The position numbers were made by a program, and so were the translations under genes. Under the pieces are notes generated by a model. The model made no database searches and had not been told where the DNA came from. It worked only from the letters and a program-made list of their open reading frames with translations. A stretch of DNA of 64,000 bases from Aquibaculum arenosum (GTDB lineage: Bacteria > Pseudomonadota > Alphaproteobacteria > Kiloniellales > DSM-21159): positions 1 to 64,000 of the forward strand of contig NZ_JARHUD010000006.1 in NCBI RefSeq assembly GCF_029222965.1, in the 5' to 3' direction. Each line of letters starts with the position of its first letter. The first letter of the stretch is position 1. Shown in pieces: positions 43,850 to 52,362 of the stretch.

Positions 43850-44809
43850 CTATGATACAGCTTTCGACATAAGAAGCCGGCGTTGGTCCAACAAGGCAGC
43901 GGCCTCGGCCACCGCCTCCTGCCGCACCGACAGCACCGGCGCCGCTTCCCGCTCGGTCAGCAGCGTCATCAGGGCGCACTCGGCGGCCAAGTCCGGATCC
44001 TCGCCGTAACCGACCCAGGTGAGGCATCGCGCCAATTCGCTGGGCTCAAGCGGTACATAGCCGAGCTTTGCTTCCAAGTCGTCGTGATCCTGGCCGTGAT
44101 TGCGCAGGAAGAGCAGAACCCCGGCCGTGGGCTGCGCTTGCGGATCATAGATCGCGTTGCCGGCGAAGATACCGCCGGAGAGATTTCCGGGCAGCGTCGG
44201 GAGGTGAAAGGACATGAAGTAGGTCCCGGCATTGGCGTCGCACTGCAGCACCAACTGGCCGCTGCGGCCGTCTTCCGCCCCCTCGCCGCTGAAGCGCACG
44301 CAGCGCCCCAGCAGCTGCTCGCTGTAGACGGCGGAGAGGCCCTCCTTGCAGGGCTCGAAGCGGATCGCGCCCAGCAGCAGTTGCCCCCGGGCCAGGGGCG
44401 ACCAGGCCGCGCTCAGAACGAGAAAGCTGCCTTGCAGCAGCGAAGCGTTGCGCCAGCTTGCCGGCGTCTGCATTGCCTCCCTGCGACCTCGCCCCGAGAG
44501 ACCCAGGGGTTCCAAGGCCGAGGCCGGCAGCGCAAAGCGCTGGCTCAGGGCAGCAGCAAAGTCCGGCAGGCTCGACGACATGATGAAGTGGGGGCCTTCG
44601 GGCAAGCCCAGAACCTGCGCCCAGTCCTCGAACAGGCTGAAATTGCGTGGCGCGGCACGCCCGCTCATCCAGTTGTAGCTGTTCTGCACCGTCAGCACGG
44701 TGCTGGGATTGACCCGCTCGAAAGCCGCGCAAAGTTCCTTTCGAGTAAGACAACCCAAGGCGGTGGCCGTCAACTCGAGTTTTCTTCCAATTTCAACCAG
44801 ATGGCGCAT
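43850..44809 (-). CDS. hypothetical protein with possible N-terminal helix-turn-helix
   Basis: I do not recognise this roughly 319-residue protein. Residues 15-60 (CLTRKELCAAFERVNPSTVLTVQNSYNWMSGRA) look like a small DNA-binding or winged region. A probable beta-rich domain follows (GQLLLGAIRFEP, GQLVLQCDANAGTYFMSFHLP, SGGIFAGNAIYD). The start is uncertain: ATG 44809 or an upstream GTG at 44824; the open frame runs to 45073 without similarity. The gene is divergent from the secretion translocator and lies upstream of the ParB-like gene, so the two may be one operon and one module. Confidence 0.6.
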   Translation of the reverse strand: MRHLVEIGRKLELTATALGCLTRKELCAAFERVNPSTVLTVQNSYNWMSGRAAPRNFSLFEDWAQVLGLPEGPHFIMSSSLPDFAAALSQRFALPASALEPLGLSGRGRREAMQTPASWRNASLLQGSFLVLSAAWSPLARGQLLLGAIRFEPCKEGLSAVYSEQLLGRCVRFSGEGAEDGRSGQLVLQCDANAGTYFMSFHLPTLPGNLSGGIFAGNAIYDPQAQPTAGVLLFLRNHGQDHDDLEAKLGYVPLEPSELARCLTWVGYGEDPDLAAECALMTLLTEREAAPVLSVRQEAVAEAAALLDQRRLLMSKAVS

Positions 44810-45095
44810 TGCGGTCCCGTGCACTTCTTTTATGCCTTTTACGACAAACAGCAAAACAATGCGAATCACTACGAGGGACAGGCCACCCGAAAGGGGTGCA
44901 TAGTAGGTTCGGGCAGCCCAAAAGGGGGGTGGGGAATGCCAAGATGCCCCAAGCATCGATCCCCGAGCTTCGGGACTGGGAGACGCTGTTGCCCCATGCA
45001 GCGTCTCCCTCTCTTCCCGGCCCTTCCGATTGTTCACAACGGACCGGCCAGCGGGTCCGATCACCCATGTCACGAGTAGGACCCAGCTTCCAGAG
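44810..45095. other. divergent intergenic region, 286 bases
   Basis: Contains an AT-rich patch (about 44826-44880) in otherwise GC-rich DNA, upstream of the minus-strand unknown gene, and a small CCCGA/TCGGG hairpin near 44964. No sigma-70 promoter could be assigned with confidence. No small gene is seen. Confidence 0.4.
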
Positions 45096-46811
45096 ATGCC
45101 ACAGTGTTGTGCCGCACCCCAACGATCGCTTTTAAAACGGCTGCGGCAACGTGCCCAGCTCTCACTCGCCTTGCTGTTTGCCCCGGTTTTCCTGGCCGGA
45201 GCCCCTGGGGCCCAGGCTCAGAACCGTGCGATCCAGAACGTCATCGTCGAACAGAACCGGGTGATACAGGAGTTCCGGCCGCCGCTGGAAATGCAGCGCC
45301 GGGTCGCGCTTTCCGTACCCCTGGAGCGGCGCAGTCTCGTGGACCTGCCGGAAACGGCCTTCCGCCTGACCCAGGTCGAGATCAGCGGGGCCCAATACCT
45401 GACGCGCAACGAACTCGCGCCGCTTTGGCAGCCGCTGCTCGAGCAGGGCATCGGCCGCAGCGATATCGAGGCACTGATCGAAGCGATCGAGCGCTATTAT
45501 CGCGAGTCCGATGTTTACGCGCGCGCCCTGGTCACCTCCTGGAACACCGGCAGCGGCGTGCTCAGCATCGAGGTGTTCGAGGGCTATTTGGAAGAGGTGA
45601 CGGTCGAGAGCGAGATTCCCGGCATCACAGAGCGCCTGCAGCCTTACATCGACCGGATGGTCGGCCAGGTGCCCCTGCGGGTGTCCCAGTTGGAGCGGCA
45701 ACTGCTGCTGATCGCCGACTTGGAAGGCATCGATGTCGATGCGCTGCTGGAGCAGGTTCCCGAACGTGTGGGGGCCGGGCGCCTGACCCTGGCGATCTCT
45801 CGCATTCCCAGCTCGGCCGTCACGCAACTCGACAATTTTACCAACGAGGATACGGGCCCGCTGCAGCTCACCCTCGTCGGCACGGGTCCCAACCTGCTCG
45901 ACCAGTTCGAGCAGAGCATGCTGGTGGGTGTGGTCAACCCGATTACCCCGCGCCGCTTCCGCCTGGGCCAGTTCACCCAGAGCTACCCCTTGGGCACAAA
46001 CGGGCTCAGCGCCGGCTACAGCCTGACCTATGTCCGCTCCACGCCGGGCGGTGATGCACGCAAGCAGGACCTGCAAGTGCACAGCCGCGTGGGAACGCTT
46101 TGGCTGAAGTACCCTTTCCTGCGTCGCATCCAGCACAACCTGATTGGCCAGGTAGAACTCTCTGGGCAGAACGACAGCATCCACGCCGGGTCGCTTGAGG
46201 TGGTGGACGACCGCAAACGCTGGCTGAGCGTCAGTGCCAGCTACGACCGCAGTTTGACGCGCGGCGGTCTGCTGGCCCGCCTGAACGTCTCACAGGGACT
46301 GAATGCATTCGGTGCCACGGCTGCGGACGACCCGATGAGCGCGCGCTTCAAGGGCCGCCCTGATTTCACTCTCCTATCCAGTGATCTGAACATCAGTCAC
46401 GGACTGACGGACAGCCTCCGTGCAGACTTCGGTGCGCGCGCCCAGGTGGCGCTGACCCGCCTGCCGTCGGCGGCACGCCTGTCCATTGGCAGCGATAGCC
46501 TCGGCCGCGGCTTTGCGGCTGCCTCGCTTTCCGGCGACAGCGGCGTCACCGGTTCTCTGAGCCTGATACATGACCTTGCCTCGCACAGCGACGCGCTGTC
46601 CGGCTTCTCCGCCTTCGCCTTCGGCGACTACGCCTGGCTGCGCAATCAGATGGACGACATGGATTTCCGCTCGGCTCATGTCACGGCGGTGGGCGTCGGC
46701 ATCACCTACAAGAATTATCTGCAGGTTGGCATCTCGACCCCGGCCTACAGCAGCCGCCACGTCGACGACCTGGGAACCCGCGCCTTCTTCAAGCTGAGCT
46801 ATCAATTCTGA
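45096..46811 (+). CDS. two-partner secretion outer-membrane translocator (TpsB, ShlB/FhaC/HecB family)
   Basis: A 571-residue Omp85-superfamily protein. Signal peptide (LSLALLFAPVFLAGAPGAQAQ), POTRA_2-type domain (FRLTQVEISGAQYLTRNELAP to the end EGYLEEVTVES), second POTRA, then a 16-strand barrel. The loop 6 motif appears as GRGFAAASLSGDSGV (VRGF-type) and the final residue is Phe (LSYQF), as for BAM-assembled barrels. The ATG at 45096 is chosen as the first ATG ahead of the signal peptide. TpsB proteins export a large haemagglutinin-like partner; none is next to it. Confidence 0.9.
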   Translation: MPQCCAAPQRSLLKRLRQRAQLSLALLFAPVFLAGAPGAQAQNRAIQNVIVEQNRVIQEFRPPLEMQRRVALSVPLERRSLVDLPETAFRLTQVEISGAQYLTRNELAPLWQPLLEQGIGRSDIEALIEAIERYYRESDVYARALVTSWNTGSGVLSIEVFEGYLEEVTVESEIPGITERLQPYIDRMVGQVPLRVSQLERQLLLIADLEGIDVDALLEQVPERVGAGRLTLAISRIPSSAVTQLDNFTNEDTGPLQLTLVGTGPNLLDQFEQSMLVGVVNPITPRRFRLGQFTQSYPLGTNGLSAGYSLTYVRSTPGGDARKQDLQVHSRVGTLWLKYPFLRRIQHNLIGQVELSGQNDSIHAGSLEVVDDRKRWLSVSASYDRSLTRGGLLARLNVSQGLNAFGATAADDPMSARFKGRPDFTLLSSDLNISHGLTDSLRADFGARAQVALTRLPSAARLSIGSDSLGRGFAAASLSGDSGVTGSLSLIHDLASHSDALSGFSAFAFGDYAWLRNQMDDMDFRSAHVTAVGVGITYKNYLQVGISTPAYSSRHVDDLGTRAFFKLSYQF

Positions 46812-48299
46812 TCAGCCGATAAGCCACATCAGGATCAGCGGCATGGGAAGGGTGCCGGCCAACACCACGGGCAAGGCCCAGCGCAGCAGTCGTCCCTCTT
46901 GGCCCGTGCACTGGGTCACGGTCGCCGCCAGCACCACCCGCCCGGGAGAAGCCAGGGTGGCATTGGCGGCGGCCGCGTTCTGAGCGGCGGCAACGGCGTC
47001 GCTGGGAAAGGCCAGCGCCTGAGCCGAGGTCACCTGGAACTGCATGAACATGGCATTGGCGCCGGCGTTGCTGGCGGTGAGAAAGCCGCCCAATGCACCG
47101 ATGAAGGGCATCAGCAACAGCATGTTGGCGCCCAGCGCCGCGGCGATGCGCTCCGCCAAAGCAGCGATCATGCCGGCATCGAACATCACCTGCGCCATGC
47201 ACAGAAAGCCGGCCACCGCCAGGGTTGCCACCGCCCACTGGCGCAAGGCCTGGCCGGACAGGCGAACCACCTCACTGCCGCTGAGAGAAAGCGCGAAGAC
47301 GCCGGTGATCGCACCCAGCAGCATCCAGAAGCCCGGATGATGCAAAAGCGGAAGCGCGAAGCCCAGCCGCTCCACCTCGAACACTAGCAGGCCGCTGCTC
47401 AGTTCCCGCAGTGCGGGCCAGAGCCGGGTGAGCAGCAAGCCCAGCAGGAGCACCGAGACCGGCAGCAGGGCGCGGGCAAGCGCACCTTGAGGCCTCCGTT
47501 CCTCCGGCTGTGTCGCTGAGTCACGCCGTGCCACTGGGGCACGCCGCCCGCTGAGCAGACCCAGGAGCGTCACGGCCAATCCGGCCAAAATGCCGGCCAG
47601 TTCCACCCCGACCCAAAGCGAGGCGAGCCAGAGCACTGCGCACAGCAGTGCGGCGTAGGCCAGAAGCTGAAGCGCCCGCTTGGGCAGCGGGCGCCACTGC
47701 CCGGCCACCACCATGGCCAAGGCGCCGCAAAGCAGGATGAAAGGCCAGGACAGCAGCACCCCAAGGGTGCCCAGAACGCTGGCCGGCACGCCCGACAACT
47801 GGCTTCCGAGGATGGTGCCGATCGCCAGCGCGCCCCAGGGCACCGCGCACTGCCCAAGGAGGGCCAGGAAGGCCGCACGCAGGGGCGTGAAGCCCAGCGC
47901 CAGGAACAGCGGCGCGCAGACCACGATCCCGATACCGAAACCAGTGGCTGACTCGAAGAAGACGGATACGCCCAGCACCAGGGTGAAGAGTCGGTGGGCC
48001 GGGTCGGGAATGGCCCGCGCCACGGCCGCCGAGAGGGTCTCCAGCGCGCCGCCCGCACGCATCACCTGATAGAGCAGCACGCCGCCGAGCAGGACGTAGG
48101 CGACCACCAGGGTGGTAAGCGCGCCGCGCAGCACCGCATCGAGCAGAGCCGCAGGCATCAGCCGGAACTGTGCCAGCGCGAGGGCAAGCACGATCGCCGT
48201 CAACAGGCCGAGCAATCCGGCGCGAGTGGCTGACTGGCGGGCAAACAGCAGGGCGCCGGCGGACAGCAGCACCGGCGAAGCCGCCAGCAGCAGCGTCAT
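46812..48299 (-). CDS. L-lactate/glycolate permease family transporter (LctP)
   Basis: A 495-residue membrane protein of the LctP family with about 13 hydrophobic segments and the conserved FESATGFGIGIVV and GFLTASNAGANAMFMQFQ motifs. E. coli LldP and GlcA import lactate and glycolate by proton symport. Its start overlaps the stop of the AraC-type gene by 4 bases, and its stop directly abuts that of the secretion translocator (tga/tca). With the dehalogenase upstream it may import a haloacid or its glycolate product. Confidence 0.9.
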   Translation of the reverse strand: MTLLLAASPVLLSAGALLFARQSATRAGLLGLLTAIVLALALAQFRLMPAALLDAVLRGALTTLVVAYVLLGGVLLYQVMRAGGALETLSAAVARAIPDPAHRLFTLVLGVSVFFESATGFGIGIVVCAPLFLALGFTPLRAAFLALLGQCAVPWGALAIGTILGSQLSGVPASVLGTLGVLLSWPFILLCGALAMVVAGQWRPLPKRALQLLAYAALLCAVLWLASLWVGVELAGILAGLAVTLLGLLSGRRAPVARRDSATQPEERRPQGALARALLPVSVLLLGLLLTRLWPALRELSSGLLVFEVERLGFALPLLHHPGFWMLLGAITGVFALSLSGSEVVRLSGQALRQWAVATLAVAGFLCMAQVMFDAGMIAALAERIAAALGANMLLLMPFIGALGGFLTASNAGANAMFMQFQVTSAQALAFPSDAVAAAQNAAAANATLASPGRVVLAATVTQCTGQEGRLLRWALPVVLAGTLPMPLILMWLIG

Positions 48300-49300
48300 G
48301 TCGGAAGGCTGCCCAATCCTCGCCGCCGTGTCTCGCTTGGGTTCTCGCCGAAGGCCAGGCGATACTGGCGGCTGAAGTGGCCCTGCTGCTGGAAACCGCA
48401 GGACAGGCTGATCTCCGTGACTGATAGCGCGGAGTGGGCCAGAAGACGCCGGGCCTTCTGCAGGCGGCGCTCCAGGTAGTACTTCTTCGCCGTGGTCTTG
48501 ATCTGGCTGCGGAAGAGCCGCTCCAGTTGGCGGGTGGAGATGTCCACCGCATCGGCCAGATCCCTGATCGCCAGCGGCTCCTCCAGGTTCTCCTCCATCA
48601 GCTCCACGACCTTACGCAGCCGCGGATGGGAGATGCGCAGCCGGATCGAAAGCGGCAGAGGCCCGCGCGCGCCATGCTCTTGTTCGCGCAGGTAGAGGAA
48701 GTAGTCGGAGACTTGGTCAGCCAGGGCGGGACCGAAATCCCGCTCGATGAACTGCAGCATCATCTCGAAGGCCGCCGTACCGCCGGAGCAGGTGATGATG
48801 TTGCCGTCCACCAGGAAGGAGTCGGGCCGCACATCGATTTCCGGATAGCTCTCGACAAAACCGTCAAGGCAGGTCCAGTGGATGACGCTGCGCCGGTTGG
48901 TCAGCAAACCCGCCTTAGCGAGCACGAATGTCGCATCGCCCAGCGCGCCCACCACGATGCCGCTGCGCGCCGCCCGGCGCAGCCAGGCCTGCAGGGCCTC
49001 GTCCGTGAAGCGATGCGCCTGCAGGCCCGAGCACACGAGGATCAGATCATAGCCCTTGGGCTCGGCTGGCAGGGCCTGCACTTCGAAACCGATGCCGCAG
49101 GAGGCCTCGGCGCGCGGTCCGGTCGCCGCAAACAGATCCCACGCGTAGGCCTCATGCCCCAGAAAGCGGTTGGCCGCCCGCAGAGGTTCGATGGCCGAAC
49201 TGAAGGGGAGCAGTGCAAACTCGGGCAAAAGCACCAGGGCGATTCGCCGCTTGGTCGTGTGCGAGTCTTCCGTTCGAGCTGTTTGCGTGGCCGTGGTCAT
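48296..49300 (-). CDS. GlxA-type AraC family transcriptional regulator
   Basis: A 334-residue regulator: an N-terminal DJ-1/PfpI-like domain (about 20-185, IALVLLPEFALLPFSSAIEPLRAAN; GDATFVLAKAGLL at the nucleophile position lacks the usual Cys) and a C-terminal AraC HTH pair (about 220-325, AIRDLADAVDISTRQLERLFR and SVTEISLSCGFQQQGHFSR). Relatives control glycine betaine, carnitine and other small-acid catabolism. It is upstream of, and coupled to, the LctP permease gene and 122 bases downstream of the dehalogenase gene. Confidence 0.9.
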   Translation of the reverse strand: MTTATQTARTEDSHTTKRRIALVLLPEFALLPFSSAIEPLRAANRFLGHEAYAWDLFAATGPRAEASCGIGFEVQALPAEPKGYDLILVCSGLQAHRFTDEALQAWLRRAARSGIVVGALGDATFVLAKAGLLTNRRSVIHWTCLDGFVESYPEIDVRPDSFLVDGNIITCSGGTAAFEMMLQFIERDFGPALADQVSDYFLYLREQEHGARGPLPLSIRLRISHPRLRKVVELMEENLEEPLAIRDLADAVDISTRQLERLFRSQIKTTAKKYYLERRLQKARRLLAHSALSVTEISLSCGFQQQGHFSRQYRLAFGENPSETRRRGLGSLPT

Positions 49301-49422
49301 GATGCCCCAAGCTTCTGGCGAGCGGGGGTTAAAGGCAAGGCCCCGCAACCGTCCCCGACGGTGGCGAATGAAAGCGGCCGCTCACCGCCGCGCGCGTGGA
49401 CTGGCGGTGCCTGCGCTGCCGC

Positions 49423-50304
49423 CTACTGTCCGAAGAAGCGACGCAGCGCGTCCGCCGTGCGATCCGGCGCCTCTTCGGGCAGGAAATGGCCGCAGCCTGC
49501 GAAGCCCTTGCCCTCCACATGTTCGGCCCAGCGGCGCCAGACAGCCAGCGGCGATTCGCCGCCATGGCCGAGATAGTCCCGTCCCCAAAGCACCAGCATC
49601 GGACAGGTGATCCTGCGCCCTGCCTCGCGATCCTGGCGGTCATGCTCGCGGTCCAGCGTGGCGCCGGCGCGATAGTCCTCGCAGGTGGCCGCGATCACTG
49701 CCGGGTCGCGGAAATGCGTCAGGCAGTCCTCGAGCGCGGCGGGATCGAGGGCGGTCACATCCGCGGCCCAGCGCTCCAGCAGGTGGCGGAGATAGAAGTC
49801 CGGATCCGAACCGATCAGCCGTTCCGGCACCGGCGCGGGCACGGCCAGGAAGGGCCAGTGATAGGTGGCGAGCGCGCCGTCCGCGTCCATTGCCTCCCAG
49901 ACCTCCAGGGTCGGGATCACATCGAGGCTGGCATAGCGCGTGACCCGTTCCGGGTGATCCAGGCAGAGGCGGTAGCCGACGCGCGCGCCCCGATCGTGCC
50001 CTGCCACGCCGAAGGTTTCGAAGCCGAGACGCTCCATCACCGCCACCATGTCGCCGGCCATGGCGCGCTTCGAATAGTGGCGATGCGCCGGATCGGGCGC
50101 GGGGCCCCGGCTGCGGCCGTAGCCCCGCAGATCGGGCATGACCAGCGTGAAGCGCTCCGCCAAGGTCGCGGCGATACGGTTCCAGATGACATGGGTCTGC
50201 GGATAGCCGTGGAGCAGCAGCAACGGTGGTCCGGAACCACCACAGCGCAGATAGATCTCCGCTTCGTCCAGCGCGATCCGATGTTCCTCAAAGGCGTCCA
50301 GCAT
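49423..50304 (-). CDS. alpha/beta hydrolase, haloacetate (fluoroacetate) dehalogenase-like
   Basis: A 293-residue hydrolase with an Asp nucleophile: GHDRGARVGYR in place of GxSxG, as in fluoroacetate dehalogenases. Substrate-binding Arg residues are in DLRGYGRSRGP, the halide-binding His-Trp in TYHWPFLAVPAPVPERLIG, and the base His in GCGHFLPEEAP. The equivalent Delftia and Rhodopseudomonas enzymes hydrolyse haloacetates to glycolate; epoxide hydrolase is less likely because of the HW pair. ATG at 50304 (MLDAFEEHR). Neighbouring AraC regulator and LctP permease suggest uptake and control of a related acid. Confidence 0.85.
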   Translation of the reverse strand: MLDAFEEHRIALDEAEIYLRCGGSGPPLLLLHGYPQTHVIWNRIAATLAERFTLVMPDLRGYGRSRGPAPDPAHRHYSKRAMAGDMVAVMERLGFETFGVAGHDRGARVGYRLCLDHPERVTRYASLDVIPTLEVWEAMDADGALATYHWPFLAVPAPVPERLIGSDPDFYLRHLLERWAADVTALDPAALEDCLTHFRDPAVIAATCEDYRAGATLDREHDRQDREAGRRITCPMLVLWGRDYLGHGGESPLAVWRRWAEHVEGKGFAGCGHFLPEEAPDRTADALRRFFGQ

Positions 50305-50524
50305 GCTCTCGACCCTTCCAAGTCCGTGGCCTGCGCGGGCGGGGCAATGGAATGACTGCTCTTGTAGCACAGGAGGCGACGGCTCGGACGATCGCAAGGC
50401 ATCGCATCGTCGAGAGCGCTGCTGCGACGAAAAGTCAGACTCCCTGCCTTGCCGTCGCGCCGGTCGAGGGGCAAGCTTGCCGGCACGCGGCGCAGCGATT
50501 GCACGGTAGGAAAGGAGCGCGACC

Positions 50525-51304
50525 TTGAGCGAGATTCAGTTGGCCCGGGAGCCGGGCGGCGTGGTGGTGGTCACACTGAACCGGCCGGAACGGCGCAACT
50601 GCCTTACGCTCGCGCTCTGGCGCCGACTTGCCGAGCTCTATCGCAGCTTTGCCGACGATCCCGAAGTCCGCTGCGTCATCCTGACCGGCGCCGGCGGGCA
50701 ATTCTGTGCCGGCGCCGACATCTCGGAATTCTCGACGGTCCGCGCCACACCGGAACAGGCCGAAGCCTATGCCGAGGCGGTGGACGAGGCCAACGATGCC
50801 ATGCTGAAGTTGCCCCAGCCGACCATCGCCGCCATCGCCGGCTACTGCGTGGGCGGCGGCTGCGGCCTTGCGGTGGCGAACGACTTTCGCATTGCCGAGT
50901 CCAATGCGATCTTCTCGGTGCCCGCCGCCCGGCTGGGGATCGTCTATGGCGTGAAGGAAACCCGCAATCTGCTCAACGTGGTCGGGCTGACCAACGCCAA
51001 GCGCATCCTCTTCGCCGCCGAGCGGCTACCGGCCGGGCAGGCGCAGGAAATGGGCCTGGTGGACGAGTTGGTGGAGATCGACGCCCTGGCCTCTGCACGT
51101 GAGTTGGCTGGGCGACTGGCCCGCAACGCCCCGCTGTCGATCGCCGGCGCCAAGGCCATCCTCGGTCAACTGTCCGACGGCACCAAAGACCTGGACCAGG
51201 CCGTGATCGAGGCCGTGGAGCGACGGGCCATGGAGAGTGAAGACTATCGCAAAGCAGTGCAGGCCTTCGTCGAAAAGCGACAGCCCCACTTCCAGGGGCG
51301 CTGA
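50525..51304 (+). CDS. enoyl-CoA hydratase/isomerase family protein lacking both catalytic Glu
   Basis: A 259-residue crotonase-fold protein. The CoA-binding and oxyanion features are present: LNRPERRNCLT, CAGADISEF and the GGGCGLA turn. In rat enoyl-CoA hydratase the two catalytic Glu are at 144 (GGGCE) and 164 (PE); here the same positions, 20 residues apart, are Gly114 (GGGCG) and Ala134 (VPAARLG). A classical hydratase reaction is therefore unlikely. The C-terminus VEKRQPHFQGR is normal. It is divergent from the dehalogenase and followed by a palindromic repeat. Confidence 0.88.
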   Translation: MSEIQLAREPGGVVVVTLNRPERRNCLTLALWRRLAELYRSFADDPEVRCVILTGAGGQFCAGADISEFSTVRATPEQAEAYAEAVDEANDAMLKLPQPTIAAIAGYCVGGGCGLAVANDFRIAESNAIFSVPAARLGIVYGVKETRNLLNVVGLTNAKRILFAAERLPAGQAQEMGLVDELVEIDALASARELAGRLARNAPLSIAGAKAILGQLSDGTKDLDQAVIEAVERRAMESEDYRKAVQAFVEKRQPHFQGR

Positions 51305-51312
51305 TCCAGCCG

Positions 51313-51374
51313 GATCGCATTTAATCCGAACCTCCCTGGGCTCGGATTAAATGCGTGAATCGGTCTAAATCAAA
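51313..51374. repeat. palindromic intergenic repeat, single-unit copy
   Basis: A perfect 13-bp stem, GCATTTAATCCGA at 51317-51329 with TCGGATTAAATGC at 51342-51354, followed by GCGTGAATCGGTCTAA and CAAAG as in the copy near 16.9 kb. Compared with that copy, three positions of each arm differ and every change is compensated in the other arm. It lies between convergent genes and may be a terminator. Confidence 0.75.
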
Positions 51375-51393
51375 GTGTTAGAGCCAACTGGTT

Positions 51394-52281
51394 CTAGCCT
51401 GCATCAAGCACTTTCCCGCTTTCGGAGATGTCATAGCCCCCCAGCGCCTTGGCCTTGGCGGCGAAGGACGGCGTGCGGATGAAGGCGAAGAGCGCCTGCA
51501 GCGGTTGCTGAAAGTAGGCCCGGCGGCGAACCGCGATATCGAAGCGCTCCTGCACCAGCGGCACGAAATCCAAGCGGTAGTGTGCCGCGACGGAAGCGAT
51601 CGCCAGGCCGCAGTCCGCCTCGCCGTCAGCGATGAAGGAGGCCACGTCACTCTCAGTGAGGGCCGGCCGCTCGAGGGTGTGCAGGCTGCCGAGAGTCAAT
51701 CCGGACTCGGAAAGCAGGTGCAGTAACAACTGCTGCGCGCCTGCCCCGCTCTGTCGCAACACCAGGCGTCCCTTGCTCTTTGCCAGATCGGACAGGGAGC
51801 GGATGTTCAGCGGATTGCCCGGCGCCACCAACAGACCCTGCTGCCGCCAGGCCCAGTGCAGCAGCACGGCGTCGTAGAGCCCACCGGCCTCACGTAGGGC
51901 GGGGAGATTGTACTCGCCGCTGTCCGAGTCGCGCAGATGCATGGCAGCCGCCATGGCCTCGCCGCGCGCCAGGCGCGACAGCCCCTCCCCGCTGCCCTCC
52001 GAGAGAATGGCCAGCCCGGAGCCGGATTCCCGCAGGGCCCATTCCAGCAGCGGGTCACTGCTTCCGGCCACGATGGGCGGCGGCTCACTTAGATCCGGCC
52101 CCTCCATCGCTACCTCGCGCTCGATCCACATGTCGATCAGGCGCCGGGGAAAGAGCAGTTTTCCACTCACGCGTGAGCAGGGAATGCTCTTGCGTCGGAC
52201 GAGATCGTACACCGTGCGCTCCCCCAGCCGAAGATACTCGGCGACCTCCGCCGTGGTCATTAACTCCGGAGCCTTCTGCAT
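51394..52281 (-). CDS. HTH plus PBP-like-domain regulator of molybdate/tungstate genes
   Basis: A roughly 295-residue regulator: an excisionase-type HTH_17 (LMTTAEVAEYLRLGERTVYDLVRRKSIPCSRVSGKLLFPRR in outline, residues 7-50) joined to a periplasmic-binding-protein-like domain (about 75-290, with LLVAPGNPLNIRSLSDLA and SGAGAQQLL). This layout occurs in regulators beside tungstate or molybdate transporters, where the domain probably senses the oxyanion. It is divergent from tupB with 81 bases between. ATG at 52281 is preferred; the frame is open to 52338. Confidence 0.85.
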   Translation of the reverse strand: MQKAPELMTTAEVAEYLRLGERTVYDLVRRKSIPCSRVSGKLLFPRRLIDMWIEREVAMEGPDLSEPPPIVAGSSDPLLEWALRESGSGLAILSEGSGEGLSRLARGEAMAAAMHLRDSDSGEYNLPALREAGGLYDAVLLHWAWRQQGLLVAPGNPLNIRSLSDLAKSKGRLVLRQSGAGAQQLLLHLLSESGLTLGSLHTLERPALTESDVASFIADGEADCGLAIASVAAHYRLDFVPLVQERFDIAVRRRAYFQQPLQALFAFIRTPSFAAKAKALGGYDISESGKVLDAG

Positions 52282-52287
52282 TGTTAA

Positions 52288-52336
52288 GCAAAATCCTGCA
52301 CTGATTACATCCTTGGCTAAATCATAGAGGATTTGC
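52288..52336. promoter_or_regulatory. candidate operator arms in the regulator-tupB intergenic region
   Basis: GCAAAATCCT at 52288-52297 and AGGATTTGC at 52328-52336 are inverted arms 30 bases apart in the short divergent gap. Such spaced arms suit a dimeric regulator and overlap the expected promoters. Confidence 0.4.
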
Positions 52337-52362
52337 ATACTGTCTGCAAAGGACGGAGGGGA

